Below are positions 25,197 through 37,784 of a stretch of 64,000 nt of DNA, piece after piece. Where the stretch lies: positions 1 to 64,000 of the forward strand of contig CANNZV010000324.1 of the NCBI GenBank assembly GCA_947561585.1, read 5' to 3'. The stretch is from Caprella mutica (lineage: Eukaryota; Arthropoda; Malacostraca; Amphipoda; Caprellidae). Made by a program: the position numbers and the translations under genes. Numbering within the stretch: the stretch's first letter is position 1; each line of letters begins with the position of its first letter. The notes beneath the pieces were generated by a model, which had not been told where the DNA came from, made no database searches, and saw only the letters and a program-made list of their open reading frames with translations.

Positions 25197-26159
25197 GCTG
25201 ATGTATTGGGTTTACCTTTGTCAACCAATACATAGATTCACTACACAATACTTGTATTGTAATTTGGCGTAATCAATTCCCATATATTTACAATTAGATG
25301 CAAAATTGTTTCGAATAAAGCTAGTATTATAATAACTAGGGTTGTGACAATATGCTAGTGAAATCATAGATCCCTAAAATATTATAGACGGAGAGAATTA
25401 AAGAGTATTGAATGGTTCTACACCAGTGGTATATAGTATTCGATATCATTTCATTTCGTCTGTGATATTCTTAAGATCTATGATTTATAAAGCATGTTGT
25501 CACAACACTAATAATTGTAAAATATATTATGAAAGACAATACTTTTCTTTTCATATATTATCAATTTTTATGTACCATCATCAGGCAAAAATTTCTTGCC
25601 GCGATCTCACTGTAAAATTTTGGTTATTTTTACATCACTAGAATATGGTTAACCATAATTTGATTACTTATGATCATTTATGCACTTATATATACTTATA
25701 CTTATGATCAACAACTGTATACCTATGATCATTTATGTACTTATATATACTTATACTTATGATCATCAACTATGTACTTATACATACTATGTACTTATAC
25801 ATACTATGTACTTATACATACTAATACTTATTATCATCTATGGCAAATAAATTACCCAAAATTCTAAAGTTTTGTCAAAAAAACCCGATCATTCTTTCAT
25901 AATTCATATAATCTACTTTTACTTTCTTGTTTACAATTTTGGAAAGCGAGATATATCAGATTTTTTTTTATAATATCTGTTATTTGGCAATCTTTTGACT
26001 GAAATATATTGTTACCATTGTTTTTGTTAGTGCAAGATTAATAAAAATATTATAAACTGACTGTTATATTACTAATGTGATATCCGAAAGATTTACAAAG
26101 CTGCGCAAAGAAGTAAATTGCGAGAGTTCTCTCCATCAATTTAGTCTATTTGCAGTGGT
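25197..26159. other. AT-rich intergenic DNA
   Basis: A short TATACTTATGATCAT and ACATACTATGTACTTAT repeat at 25668-25830. The small open frame at 25408-25641 has no recognised family. No gene supported. Confidence 0.45.
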
Positions 26160-26982
26160 GTCGTTTTTTAGGTCTGGAGGGAGCTGGTATCAGTCTTTTC
26201 CCCACAGAGTTGGTAGTAGTAGTACCTAGCTTGCATACATATTTACCAACTCCTCTCCACCTATTGTCTCTGCCATGGGAGGGGGAGGAGAGGGGTGAGA
26301 GTCAGTTAGTGTCGCACGCTCTCTAGGTCTGGTAATTGCCAGTGTTAACTACTCGGCAGCCATATTGCACCACTTGCCTTGTTAGCGCAAACTTTTAGAA
26401 GCTGCGGTCAATTTGTGTCTCTGTTCATGGGTGCCCCTAGGGAGTCAATTCACCCTCTACCCTCTCCGTCAATTACCGCCACATGCTCCTCCTTTCAGTA
26501 ACAAAACTCCGCCCTTTTCAAATTAGTTCCCCTCGTGAGGGAAGAGTAGGTAGCTCCTCCCTCAAAATGCCTATCACCCACTGAGTTGCTTCGCTCCGCC
26601 CACTGCAGTTAGCGACGAGAGGTAAAGTTCTCGCTGTCCAATAGCCACCGTGCTTGACAAATTGACGGAAACGTAATGTCCAATGGTGGAGGAGGTTACA
26701 AACAGCTCGAAGAGGGTGTAATGGACCGTGCTAAAGAGGGGCAAGAGATTGTAGGTGACACTATCCTGTCAGTGGTGCCATGAGACAGTGAGACTTATCT
26801 GCCGTGCTGTGTTACAAACAAAGTGAAAGCCGTTACACTTTTCCGACCACTCGAGTTCACCAACCTCAAACTTTTTCAATCCGTGTATTTTCTCTCCAAA
26901 ATAAAGAAAAGACTAAAGTGATTTTTGCACAGTGTTGGATTTAGTTATTGATAATATTTGTGGTATAGTATAATTGTAAAAA
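26160..26982 (+). promoter_or_regulatory. Probable slouch promoter and 5' UTR
   Basis: This island is free of tandem repeats and richer in GC than its surroundings, directly upstream of the slouch ATG. It holds two CTCCGCCC GC boxes (26507-26514, 26594-26601) and two CCAAT boxes (26638-26642, 26680-26684). No clear TATA box sits at a convincing distance, so a TATA-less promoter is likely. From about 26820 the sequence becomes AT-rich and looks like a 5' UTR. The transcription start cannot be fixed from the sequence alone. Confidence 0.5.
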
Positions 26983-27898
26983 ATGTCTTCAAGTGACAAC
27001 AGCAACAAGCGGATGACACCTTACTCTCCTGTACGAGTTTCGAAATCAGCCAAACTGTCGAATGATGTTGACATCGAAGACGAAAATAAAGTGCAACTTG
27101 AAAATGATTCACAATTAGAGACTGATCACTTAAATCAGGAAACTGAAGATCCATTAAGATTTAATGAAAATGATACTGATTCATCAGATTTAAATTCTAA
27201 AATATCAGAAATACAGTTCCCGTCAACATCTCATCCTCCACTTGTCTCTCCTACTTTATTCCACCAATTACAAAACCCTGACAGTTGTAACCTTATGACC
27301 AGTTTATCGTCTCACCACCATAGCTCCTTCCCCAGTCCTCTCCCCCACCATTCCCAGCGTCTCCACCATCAAGCAGCTGCTGCGGCTGTTGTAGCTCAAC
27401 AAATCCACCACAACATGCAAGCTAACCAAAGTAATCTACATCTTCAGCACAATAATCTTCACCAACTTCTAGCGTCTGGTTTTCTACAGCAACAGACCGA
27501 GAGACTCAAGCAAGGGATTCTCAGCAAGAAACTGGGCCTTAGTAAATCACCGGTCGAATTCTCAGCGGTCGAATTCTCCTCAACTCCACCAACGTCCCCG
27601 AAGAAACCATCAACCGAAAAGCATTTAGTCGAGGAGACGCAACGAAAGGAGTTACCAGAATTGGAGGATGAGCTTAATATGGATGCTGAGGATATTGAAA
27701 GCACTAAAGACGTTAATGAAGACACCTCCGACAGGGAGTTGGTGAAGAAAGAAGTGACCGCGGACTCTAAAATCACTACACCTTTTTCAGTCGTGGATAT
27801 CTTAGACCCTCATAAGTTCACTGGTCGAATCAGTGCCGATATGAGGGATTCAGATTTCGACAAATTAGAAGATGACGAAGACAGTGCGTTTATATCAG
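26983..27898 (+). CDS. slou: NK1/slouch-class homeobox protein, exon 1
   Basis: First coding exon, 305 codons plus one base, of a homeodomain transcription factor that acts in the nucleus. In flies slouch (S59/NK1) specifies muscle founder and neuronal identities. The ATG follows a run of A and an in-frame TAA lies two codons upstream, which supports this start. Residues 1-100 are acidic and Ser-rich. Residues 108-175 are His/Gln/Ala-rich (HHH, five Ala, several HH and QQ). Residues 188-200 hold a small duplication (PVEFS, AVEFS). Residues 266-280 (TPFSVVDILDPHKFT) match the conserved N-terminal motif of NK1 proteins, probably a corepressor or TN-like motif. An acidic stretch follows (residues 289-300). 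The exon ends in TATATCAG before GTAGGG, phase 1, which fits exon 2 exactly. The family call is strong; splicing is inferred without transcript data. Confidence 0.88.
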
Positions 27899-28566
27899 GT
27901 AGGGAATTTAACAATTTAAGTTCTTTTTAACCATTTTTCAATTAATTTGTTTTCGTTAACCCTTGATGTATCATATGTGTTACAATTAAAATATTTTTAA
28001 AATTACGCAAGAAAATTAAATTGGAAAATACATCTGAATTAGTTTTAGGATCAAAAAGAAGGGATTTTAGCGCACGTTGGCACTTAATTCATTTTGATTA
28101 TATTTTAAAATTGCAGATAACATTTTTTTGTCAAATTCAGATTTTATACCTAATTGTTTATTTCCATGAATTGGTAGAAACATTCTTTTGTGAACCATCA
28201 ATTTTGTTGCTAATAAAATGGGCAGTGAAAGGTTGAATATTTATTGTTAAATTCGATAATCAATTAACTTCTCCTTCATAAGTCATTTTTATTACAATTT
28301 AATTGATGGTAACAATAAGCATTTTATATTATTTAAATCATTAACAGTACATTCCTGAAATATGGAATACAAAATTTATTGACTATCCTAAAATATTGAA
28401 GCATTTTTTATGGAATACAAAATTTATGTTCTTTTATATCTCTGTGTGTACCTATTGCCTTTGTCTGTATGATAAAAACAGTGGTATAAATGTATTCACA
28501 ATTTAATTCGTGTTTACAATACTGACAGTGGTATATAGTTGTACCATCTTCTATACCAGTAAACAC

Positions 28567-28596
28567 ACCAAGTGGTACGAATGTGTACCACTTGGT
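28567..28596. promoter_or_regulatory. Perfect inverted CAAGTG repeat in the slouch intron
   Basis: ACCAAGTGGTAC and GTACCACTTGGT are separated by six bases. Each arm holds CAAGTG, the core site of NK2-class homeodomains, also a partial E-box. It is a candidate regulatory element or a short foldback remnant. Confidence 0.35.
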
Positions 28597-29065
28597 AGTC
28601 AATGTGTTGAAGAATGCTCTTGAAGATGCCAATGTGGAAAGGATTATTATTAATAAAATATTAATTAGGAAATAAGTCAAGAAAGAATAATAACATTTGA
28701 AGCTACGTACTAACAATTTTACTTTTTTCGATTTTAGAATTAAATATTTTCATAGGAAAAGAGATATTATACTACATAATAACATATGCTTTTTTATAAA
28801 ATTAAGTAATTAACTTCAAAACAATTTATTTCCCTTATATAAAATTTACACACTGATCAATTTTCCATAATAAATTAATTACTTAATTATAATGTAATGT
28901 ACTCAGTAAATCTTTTCATTGTTACGTGCATTTCTATCTTAAAACACAGATCATTTTAAATTAGGTGACTTTCAATATATATTTAAAATTGTTACAATAG
29001 AATCCTGCTATTAATTGAATATATAAATAAAAGAAAAGTTTTTGAATATGTAGAAATGATAAACC

Positions 29066-29233
29066 AAAGAGGGTAAGTTCTATATTATCGAACAGTTCCA
29101 CATATACGATCATGTGGTACATAATAACTATGATGAATCTACCGTAGGAATGTTTTTTTCGTTATTATATAAAATTTTTCTTATATTCTCGAAACTGTGG
29201 AGCTGTTCAATAACTTGGAACTTATCCTACCTG
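29066..29233. mobile_element. MITE copy in the slouch intron
   Basis: Termini GGGTAAGTTCTATATTATCG/AACAGTTCCACATATACG and the inverted TGTGGAGCTGTTCAATAAC ... AACTTATCCTA. Relative of the TATCGGTCAGTTTCACATC family, diverged, with its own interior. Confidence 0.6.
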
Positions 29234-29417
29234 GAATTCAACATTCGAAATAATGTTTCTTTGATTTTCTATTTTTAGTACAAACTATTTTAATTTGCAT
29301 CAAGAATTTGATCTATTATTATTTTTAAATAATAATAATTTAATATTAATATATTAATCCATTCTATGATTTATATTCCAATTGGAATCTTTTCTGAGTA
29401 ACGGAAAGTAATGAAAT

Positions 29418-30852
29418 GGTTATCATTTCATTATTTTATTGGTTATCATTTTAATATTTCATTGGTTATCATTTTGATATTTTATTGGTTATCATTTCAA
29501 TATTTCATTGGTTATCATTTCAGTATTTCATTGGTTATCATTTCATTATTTCATTGGTTATCATTTCATTATTTTATTGGTTATCATTTCATTATTTTAT
29601 TGGTTATCATTTCATTATTTTATTGGTTATCATTTCATTATTTCATTGGTTATCATTTCAGTATTTCATTGGTTATCATTTCAATATCTCATTGGTTATC
29701 ATTTCAGTATTTCATTGGTTATCATTTCAGTATTTCATTGGTTATCATTTCAATATCTCATTGGTTATCATTTCAGTATTTCATTGGTTATCATTTCAAT
29801 ATTTTATTGGTTATCATTTCAATATTTTATTGGTTATCATTTCAATATTTTATTGGTTATCATTTAATATTTCATTGGTTATCATTTCAATATTTCATTG
29901 GTTATCATTTCATTATTTTATTGGTTATCATTTCATTATTTTATTGGTTATCATTTCATTATTTTATTGGTTATCATTTCAATATTTCATTGGTTATCAT
30001 TTCATTATTTTATTGGTTATCATTTCATTATTTTATTGGTTATCATTTCAATATTTCATTGGTTATCATTTCATTATTTTATTGGTTATCATTTCATTAT
30101 TTTATTGGTTATCATTTCATTATTTTATTGGTTATCATTTCAATATTTCATTGGTTATCATTTCATTATTTCATTGGTTATCATTTCATTATTTTATTGG
30201 TTATCATTTCATTATTTTATTGGTTATCATTTCATTATTTTATTGGTTATCATTTCATTATTTTATTGGTTATCATTTCGATATTTCATTGGTTATCATT
30301 TCATTATTTTATTGGTTATCATTTCAATATCTCATTGGTTATCATTTCAGTATTTCATTGGTTATCATTTCATTATTTTATTGGTTATCATTTCATAATT
30401 TCATTGGTTATCATTTCATTATTTTATTGGTTATCATTTCATTATTTTATTGGTTATCATTTCATTATTTTATTGGTTATCATTTCATTATTTTATTGGT
30501 TATCATTTCATTATTTTATTGGTTATCATTTCAATATTTTATTGGTTATCATTTCAATATTTCATTGGTTATCATTTTAATATTTTATTGGTTATCATTT
30601 CAGTATTTCATTGGTTATCATTTTAATATTTCATTGGTTATCATTTTGATATTTTATTGGTTATCATTTCAGTATTTCATTGGTTATCATTTTGATATTT
30701 TATTGGTTATCATTTCAGTATTTCATTGGTTATCATTTTGATATTTTATTGGTTATCATTTCAGTATTTCATTGGTTATCATTTTGATATTCCATTGGTT
30801 ATCATTTTAATATTTCATTGGTTATCATTTTAATATCTCATTGGTTATCATT
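29418..30852. repeat. 23-bp minisatellite (TTGGTTATCATTTCATTATT)
   Basis: About 62 units of TTGGTTATCATTTCATTATT plus TTA/TCA, inside the slouch intron. Unit length 23 cycles the frame, so overlapping frames of 389 and 418 codons appear in several frames, all hydrophobic YWLSFHYFIG repeats. Not coding. Several blocks of units are internally duplicated. Confidence 0.95.
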
Positions 30853-31648
30853 ACAAAAATGAATATAGATATTAATTATTTGAATACTAGTTTAATAAAC
30901 CTCTGAATTTAAAAAGTAATTATCGCGTTTTCTTAAATTAAACATAATATTTATTCAATTTTATTATACATTTTATACTTGACAAATAATTAAATGATAT
31001 TAAAATTACTATATAAATTTGCCTATATTTATAATTTATAATAACTATATTCCGATAAGTTTTAATATAATATTATAATTTTTTATATATTATAGATTTT
31101 TCACATAAATAGTTTTTAATTACGTAATTTTTTTAATGAAAATTGTGCAAACTAAAAGAAATAAAAAAAATTCATTCTAAACATTACGGTTTTTTTGGAC
31201 ATCTCAACCAATCAAACCCCAAAACAATCCCCAACCCCAATCCAATCAAAACCCTAACAGGGTAATCCCAAACACAAACCCAGAATAGTTTGTCCGGGCC
31301 TGCGTCCCATGGGACCCTCTGTTCCTCGGGGCACCAGTTGGTTTGCTAAGTAATTATTTGTACCCTCTACCGCCTGTAGTCATTAACTTTAATTAATAGA
31401 TATATGGGATAATTAATCTAATAGATAATTATATCTATTGTGCCTAGATAATTGAAAGGTAAATAAACAATTGAGTGGAGAATTAATATATGAACTGATT
31501 TATAGAAACTTTTGTAAAATATTATTCATTATTCGTCGTATTAAGTTTTTTATTTTTTTATTTTTTAGATAAATTTAATTGAAATGTATTGTCGTTTATT
31601 TTTGATGTTTTTTCTGTTAATTGTTATGAGATTTATATTCCGAATGAT
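30853..31648. other. Intronic spacer with a complex island
   Basis: AT-rich, except 31240-31380, where GGGTAATCCCAAACAC, GGGCCTGCGTCCCATGGGAC and CCTCGGGGCACCAGTTGG stand out as complex, GC-richer sequence. This could be an intronic enhancer. No exon recognised. Confidence 0.4.
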
Positions 31649-32142
31649 CACCACTCACCACTCACTCACTCACCACTCACTCACCACTCACTCACTCACC
31701 ACTCACCACTCACTCACTACTCACTCACCACTCACTCACCACTCACTCACTCACTCACTCACTCACCACTCACTCACTCTCCACTCACTCTCCACTCACT
31801 CACCACTCACTCACCACTCACTCACTCACCACTCACTCACCACTCACTCACTCTCCACTCATTCTCCACTCACTCACCACTCACTCACCACTCACTCACC
31901 ACTCACTCACCACTCACTCACCACTCACTCACCACTCACTCACCACTCACTCATTCACTCACTCACCACTCACTAATCACTCACTCACTCACTCATTCAC
32001 TCACTCACCACTCACTCATCACTCACTCATTCACTCACTCACCACTCACTCACCACTCACTCACCACTCACTCACCACTCACTCACCACTCACTCACCAC
32101 TCACTCACCACTCACTCACCACTCACTCACCACTCACTCACC
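31649..32142. repeat. 11-bp CACTCACTCAC repeat
   Basis: Units CACTCACTCAC mixed with (CACT)n runs, in the slouch intron. The + strand is almost devoid of G. Two long open frames (130 and 188 codons of HHSLT-type repeat) are artefacts. Confidence 0.95.
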
Positions 32143-33713
32143 ATTTGCTGCCTGAGTTCACCACTGATGCGTTAAATTGAAGGTTCAATTTCCTATTTCA
32201 CGGACTGTGACGTAATAGAGCCATAAAACTACACCCTACCATTCACAACAATCTGTGAACAATTACTACTCTGAACAATTTGATAGTGTGAACAATTAAT
32301 AGTGTGAACAATTAATAGTGTGAACAGACTCGAGAACAATTTGGAAAATATATAAAAACTTTATAAATCATTATTCAAATTATTAAGATTTAATGTTAGA
32401 AGAGATAATTGACCATTTTTTTAATTTTCGATTCTTAGGTTTATTTATTTATGGACATTAACTAAATATTTCTGAACTTATTTCTATATTATAATCGATG
32501 GGGTAAGTTCCGAGTTATCGGTCAGTTCCACATTATCAATCATATAAGAGAAATCCTATAACAATAATTATTTTCTTCATTAAATCATTAAATATATTTT
32601 CTTCTTTGGTCGAAAAAGTGGAACCGTCCAATAACTTAGAACTTTTGCCAAATAACATTTTGCATTTTTGAACTTAAAGATGACTATTGTTATTAACAAA
32701 TTATGTACATACATACTATTTTAAATAGGAATAATAACTATTTAAAATACAGTTGCATAAAATATAATAAAATAATCTAAGTAAAATAAAATAAAACATA
32801 ATAAAAAGAAATAAAAAAATCTGAAATATATTAATAAAATAAAATAATGTGAAATAAAATAAAACAAATTCCCATTCCAAAATTCTTACTCCATCCAATC
32901 GGTAATATGATCACACACGGCAATAGAGCATTCACCCCTACTCTCTTAAAACTCTCACTCCTTTTTCCAGTTGCTCATACAGCAATCAATAAAGTCTTAA
33001 AGCAATGTAAGTCTTTGAGTAGACACTTTAAGGGACTGAAGCCCCCCCCATACCCCCTGCCCCCACTTCTACCTGAGGGTGCAAACCCCCCTCCACCCCC
33101 ATCCCCCTTCTAGAAAGAAATTCCCCCCATTTTGTTCGATGAAGGAAGTATTATCGACATTTGTTTTACTTCATTAAAAGATTTCCCCTCGGATTAATTA
33201 GGTTTGTATATTTAATTTAATTTATTATACTAAACTGTAGGTGAATTGAATTAGTTCGTTCATCTTAGATTAATTGTGATAATGTCATAGAATAGTTTGG
33301 TAAGTTTTTATTTTGAAAAAATATAATAAAAATATATATCATTAAGTCTACGGATTTTACTCCTAATATTTCAGTTACTTTCTTTCCATAAAAAAAGTTA
33401 AAAACTATAAATTGATAATTATTTAACAGTAATTTAAGATCGGAATGTATATTAAAATTATCATAGATTAAAATAATGAATACTACGCTTGTAAAATATT
33501 TCATAAAATTCCATTTTAAAGTACAATTAATTTATATCGTTTATCATTTGCAATTAAAAAATATATTTTTTAAATATATTTCATACACAAATAAATAAAT
33601 TTAATCAACAATTACTTAAAATATAAGTTACAGTTGTTTAACATACATAAAACAATATAAATAAATATACTCATTATTATTGAATAGCTTTTATATAAAT
33701 CCTAATATATAAA
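32143..33713. other. Intronic AT-rich stretch with a MITE
   Basis: 32499-32648 is a MITE copy (GGTAAGTTCCGAGTTATCGG, CAGTTCCACATTATC and the inverted GTGGAACCGTCCAATAACTT). 33045-33105 is C-rich. No exon seen. Confidence 0.5.
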
Positions 33714-35187
33714 CACTGGTTATCATTTACACGAGCACACTAGTTAGGTAACTAATGACGTCACTCTCTCTACCAACACACTGGTTATCATTTACACGAG
33801 CACACTATAGTTAGGTAACTAATGACGTCACTCTCTACCAACACACTGGTTATCATTTACACGAGCACACTAGTTAGATAATTAATGACGTCACTCTCTC
33901 TACCAACACACTGGTTATCATTTACACGAGCACACTAGTTAGGTAATTAATGACGTCACTCTCTCTACCAACACACTGGTTATCATTTACACGAGCACAC
34001 TAGTTAGGTAATTAATGACGTCACTCTCTCTACCAACACACTGGTTATCATTTACACGAGCACACTAGTTAGGTAATTAATGACGTCACTCTCTCTACTA
34101 ACTCACTGGTTATCATTTACCCGAGCACACTAGTTAGGTAACTAATGACGTCACTCTCTACCAACACACTGGTTATCATTTACACGAGCACACTAGTTAG
34201 GTAATTAATGATGTCACTCTCTCTACCAACACACTGGTTATCATTTACACGAGCACACTATAGTTAGGTAATTAATGACGTCACTCTCTCTACCAACACA
34301 CTGGTTATCATTTACACGAGCACACTATAGTTAGGTAACTAATGACGTCACTCTCTACCAACACACTGGTTATCATTTACACGAGCACACTATAGTTAGG
34401 TAATTAATGACGTCACTCTCTCTACGAACACACTGGTTATCATTTACACGAGCACACTAGTTAGGTAATTAATGACGTCACTCTCTCTACCAACACACTG
34501 GTTATCATTTACACGAGCACACTAGTTAGGTAATTAATGACGTCACTCTCTCTACCAACACACTGGTTATCATTTACACGAGCACACTAGTTAGGTAATT
34601 AATGACGTCACTCTCTCTACCAACACACTGGTTATCATTTACACGAGCACACTATAGTTAGGTAACTAATGACGTCACTCTCTACCAACACACTGGTTAT
34701 CATTTACACGAGCACACTATAGTTAGGTAATTAATGACGTCACTCTCTCTACCAACACACTGGTTATCATTTACACGAGCACACTAGTTAGGTAATTAAT
34801 GACGTCACTCTCTACCAACACACTGGTTATCATTTACATCAGCACACTAGTTAGGTAATTAATGACGTCACTCTCTCTACCAACACACTGGTTATCATTT
34901 ACACCAGCACACTAGTTAGGTAATTAATGACGTCACTCTCTCTACTAACACACTGGTTATCATTTACACCAGCACACTAGTTAGGTAATTAATGACGTCA
35001 CTCTCTACACTAACACTCTGGTTATCATTTACACCAGTACACTAGTTAGGTAATTAATGACGTCACTCTCTCTACTAACACACTGGTTATCATTTACACC
35101 AGCACACTAGTTAGGTAATTAATGACGTCACTCTCTACACTAACACTCTGGTTATCATTTACACCAGCACACTAGTTAGGTAATTAA
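33714..35187. repeat. 65-bp minisatellite carrying TGACGTCA, in the slouch intron
   Basis: About 22-23 units containing CACTGGTTATCATTTACACG, GCACACTAGTTAGGTAATTA and ATGACGTCACTCTCT. I count 21 perfect TGACGTCA sites and one TGATGTCA; the last unit lacks it. Variants: TAG/TATAG, CTCTCT/CTCT, ACGAGC/ACCAGC (right third). TGACGTCA is the consensus CRE (CREB/ATF site) and GGTAATTAATG is a homeodomain-type core. Binding is inferred. Confidence 0.93.
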
Positions 35188-35893
35188 TTAATATGAGCGT
35201 TTCTTCTCAAATAAATTTTTAAACTTCGCTCTTTCTTCTTGACTTCATTTCTGAGTCTTTAAAACGTCGCTAAAAATGACATGAAGAAAGGCACTGACAG
35301 TACAAGACCTGAACATGATTAAGAAACGCCTTCAGTTCTTGTATAATAAAATAGTTTTTTGTAGGCTTGTGAATACTAAGGTTTGTGAATTTTTTTAATG
35401 AAAAATAATTCCTTCAGAAAACAGAATTAGACATCATAAAAATGATCAGTATTTGTTAATCTTTTTAAAAACTTTATCATGTTGTTAAAACTTATTTCCA
35501 CTACTTTTAAATCTGTTAAAGCATGTTTCAACTTATTGAAAAATGTTTGTGCTTATTTAAACATGTTTGTCCCAATAAATCATTCAAAAACTTGCAAAAC
35601 ATTTTATAAACTTGTATTACATGTTTGAAACATTAAAACATGTTTCCACTACCTAACACGTTCCAACTTGCTAAAAACATGTTCCACCTCATCACAACAT
35701 GTCCACTAGTTGCCATCTACATCTTCACTAGCTGGTGTGCAGGCCAAGCAAAGGGGTGGCGTTGCTGCTTGTTAATGAAGAGATGCGCCGGGAAACTTTT
35801 AATTTCACGCTCTTGCTTCGGAAACACGTACTACCGGTAGATTAAATAGTGAACCACCGGTGCAGATTGTACTGTTGCACGGTAAATTACGGT
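35188..35893. other. Intronic spacer
   Basis: 35500-35700 shows a diffuse repeat of ACATGTTT/AACATGTT words at irregular spacing. 35700-35880 is more complex. No exon supported. Confidence 0.4.
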
Positions 35894-36111
35894 ATGGGGT
35901 GTTTTACGAATTATCGGACAGTTTCACATATACGGTTAAATATATGAAAAATTACATAAATAGTTTAACTAGTTATTTTTAATTGGTATCCATGATACCT
36001 ACAGGTATCATGGATACCAATTAAATCAACAAGTTAAAATGTTAAATGATGTATTTTTTCTTGTGTGATCGCAAATGTGGAACTGTCCGATAACTCGTAA
36101 CTCACCCTGAT
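35894..36111. mobile_element. MITE, complete copy (TATCGGACAGTTTCACA family)
   Basis: Terminal inverted repeats GGGGTGTTTTACGAATTATC and the complement of GATAACTCGTAACTCACCC, continuing through ACAGTTTCACA. A perfect central palindrome at 35983-36020 (18-bp arms TTGGTATCCATGATACCT). TA dinucleotides flank it. No coding capacity. Confidence 0.75.
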
Positions 36112-36132
36112 ACAGTCTGTACCCAATGAGAC

Positions 36133-36200
36133 GGTTATGGTGGGGCCATAGAAGATTGAGTGAGTTTCCTCCCTCTCAATCTTCTATGGCCCCACCATAA
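36133..36200. mobile_element. Solo hairpin of the TTATGGTGGGGCCAT family
   Basis: GGTTATGGTGGGGCCATAGA and its inverted partner TCTATGGCCCCACCATAA flank a short loop: an isolated foldback copy not in an array. Confidence 0.75.
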
Positions 36201-36939
36201 ATTTCTCACCGGGTATGTGCATCATATCGCAATTCAAATTAACAAATAATTTTATAATGTTGAAAATATGTGAATAAATAATAAGATTTGTGTGTTTTTT
36301 TAGGTAAATAATACTATTGATTTTTCTACAGGATTCGAACAAAGATAATAATGTATAACATAGAAAAATAGCTTGACAAATAATTAGGAAGAGATGAAGT
36401 GTATCTCATAATATACAATAAATGGTAATTATCGCTTTACCCTAATTGCATTATTTCTTACAATATTTTTAAGTTAAGACTGATTTTTTTAAAGTATTAA
36501 TACAAAATGATCATTTCCATTTTGGTTTACTCTTCATTATTTTACCCGTAGCTGAGTCCGCCCACTCATTAGTATATCACAAATAAATAAATTGCTTCAT
36601 CATACATTTACCATCTATTGACAATCCCCCCCCCCCATTTTAACTCCCCCCCCCCCTCCATTTTAAACCCCCCAGCTGTCGCTAATCAGTTCGAATCCTA
36701 ACACCAACTGAATGTTTTAAATTGGAAGTGAGTGGCAAAACAGAGTTTTCGAATTATCGCCAATCTGCTTAGCCGGAGAAAAGCGTCTCGGCATTTCAAT
36801 GAGGGCGTCTCTGTCCCTAGACTTCGGAACAATGTTTAAGTTGCTTTGGAGGGCCCGGGTAATCCCTCACAGCTGGGGCAGGGGGATTAGAACACTCCTC
36901 TTTAGATAATGGCCAAAAGAACATCTCTACCCAAACTGA
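36201..36939. other. Intronic spacer with C runs and a complex island
   Basis: 36626-36672 has runs of 6-12 C. 36690-36900 is complex (AAAAGCGTCTCGGCATTTCA, GGAGGGCCCGGGTAATCCCT), a possible enhancer. No exon. Confidence 0.4.
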
Positions 36940-37400
36940 AACTGTGGTGGGGATGTAGAAAATTGAGAAAGTTATGGCGGGGACGAAGAGGATTGAGAGA
37001 GGAAGTTATGGTGGGGCTATAGAAGATTGAGAGAGAAAGTTATGGTGGGGCCATAGAAGATTGAGAAAGAAAGTTATGGTGGGGCTATAGAAGATTGAGA
37101 GAGAAAGTTATGGTAGGGCCATAGAAGATTGAGAGAGAAAGTTATGGTAGGGACGAAGAGGATTGAGAGAGAAAGTTATGGTGGGGCTATAGAAGATTGA
37201 GAGAGAAAGTTATGGTGGGGCCATAGAAGATTGAGAGAGAAAGTTATGGTGGGGCTATAGAAGATTGAGAGAGAAAGTTATGGTGGGGCCATAGAAGATT
37301 GAGAGAGAAAGTTATGGTGGGGCCATAGAAAATTATTTATGGTCATCTTTTTGATCTTCTTTGGCCCCATCTTAATTTTCCACCCAGCGACAATGAATGG
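36940..37400. repeat. TTATGGTGGGGCCATAGAAG satellite array in the intron
   Basis: About 12 units of 32-33 bp (GATTGAGAGAGAAAG plus TTATGGTGGGGCCATAGAA), with CTATAG and ACGAAGAG variants. The last unit leads into an inverted copy at 37345-37385, again making a hairpin. Confidence 0.9.
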
Positions 37401-37784
37401 TGGGGCCATAGAATATCTAAAAGAGGACCATATTAAATCTTCTGTAGCCCGGACAAAACTTTTCCTATGGGTATAAAATACGAATGTGGCTATAAAAAAT
37501 GTAATATTCAATGACTCCTACATAGATTTTTCACGTTGTACATTTATATCACAACCTTAAATTCGGTTACTTTACATAATAATGTTCTACCAAGTGTCAC
37601 TAATTAGGTATACTTCAATAATATTTCGCTATCATTTATTTCGTAATAGAGTTTTCAATCGGTATAGTCGGTAGCGTCCAACGCTTCTTACGCTGTTGAC
37701 TTTGTGATATTTCTGCCGCTGCTAATCTATAAAATTAACATAAATCAATTGGCTGCAATCTTAGGCCTATATAGGCTGGGGAAG

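Noticed and set aside
29411..30741. Frames of 389 and 418 codons resembling a multi-pass membrane protein
   Set aside because: A 23-bp AT-rich array in the slouch intron; hydrophobicity comes from TTATCATTT words and the same peptide appears in every frame.
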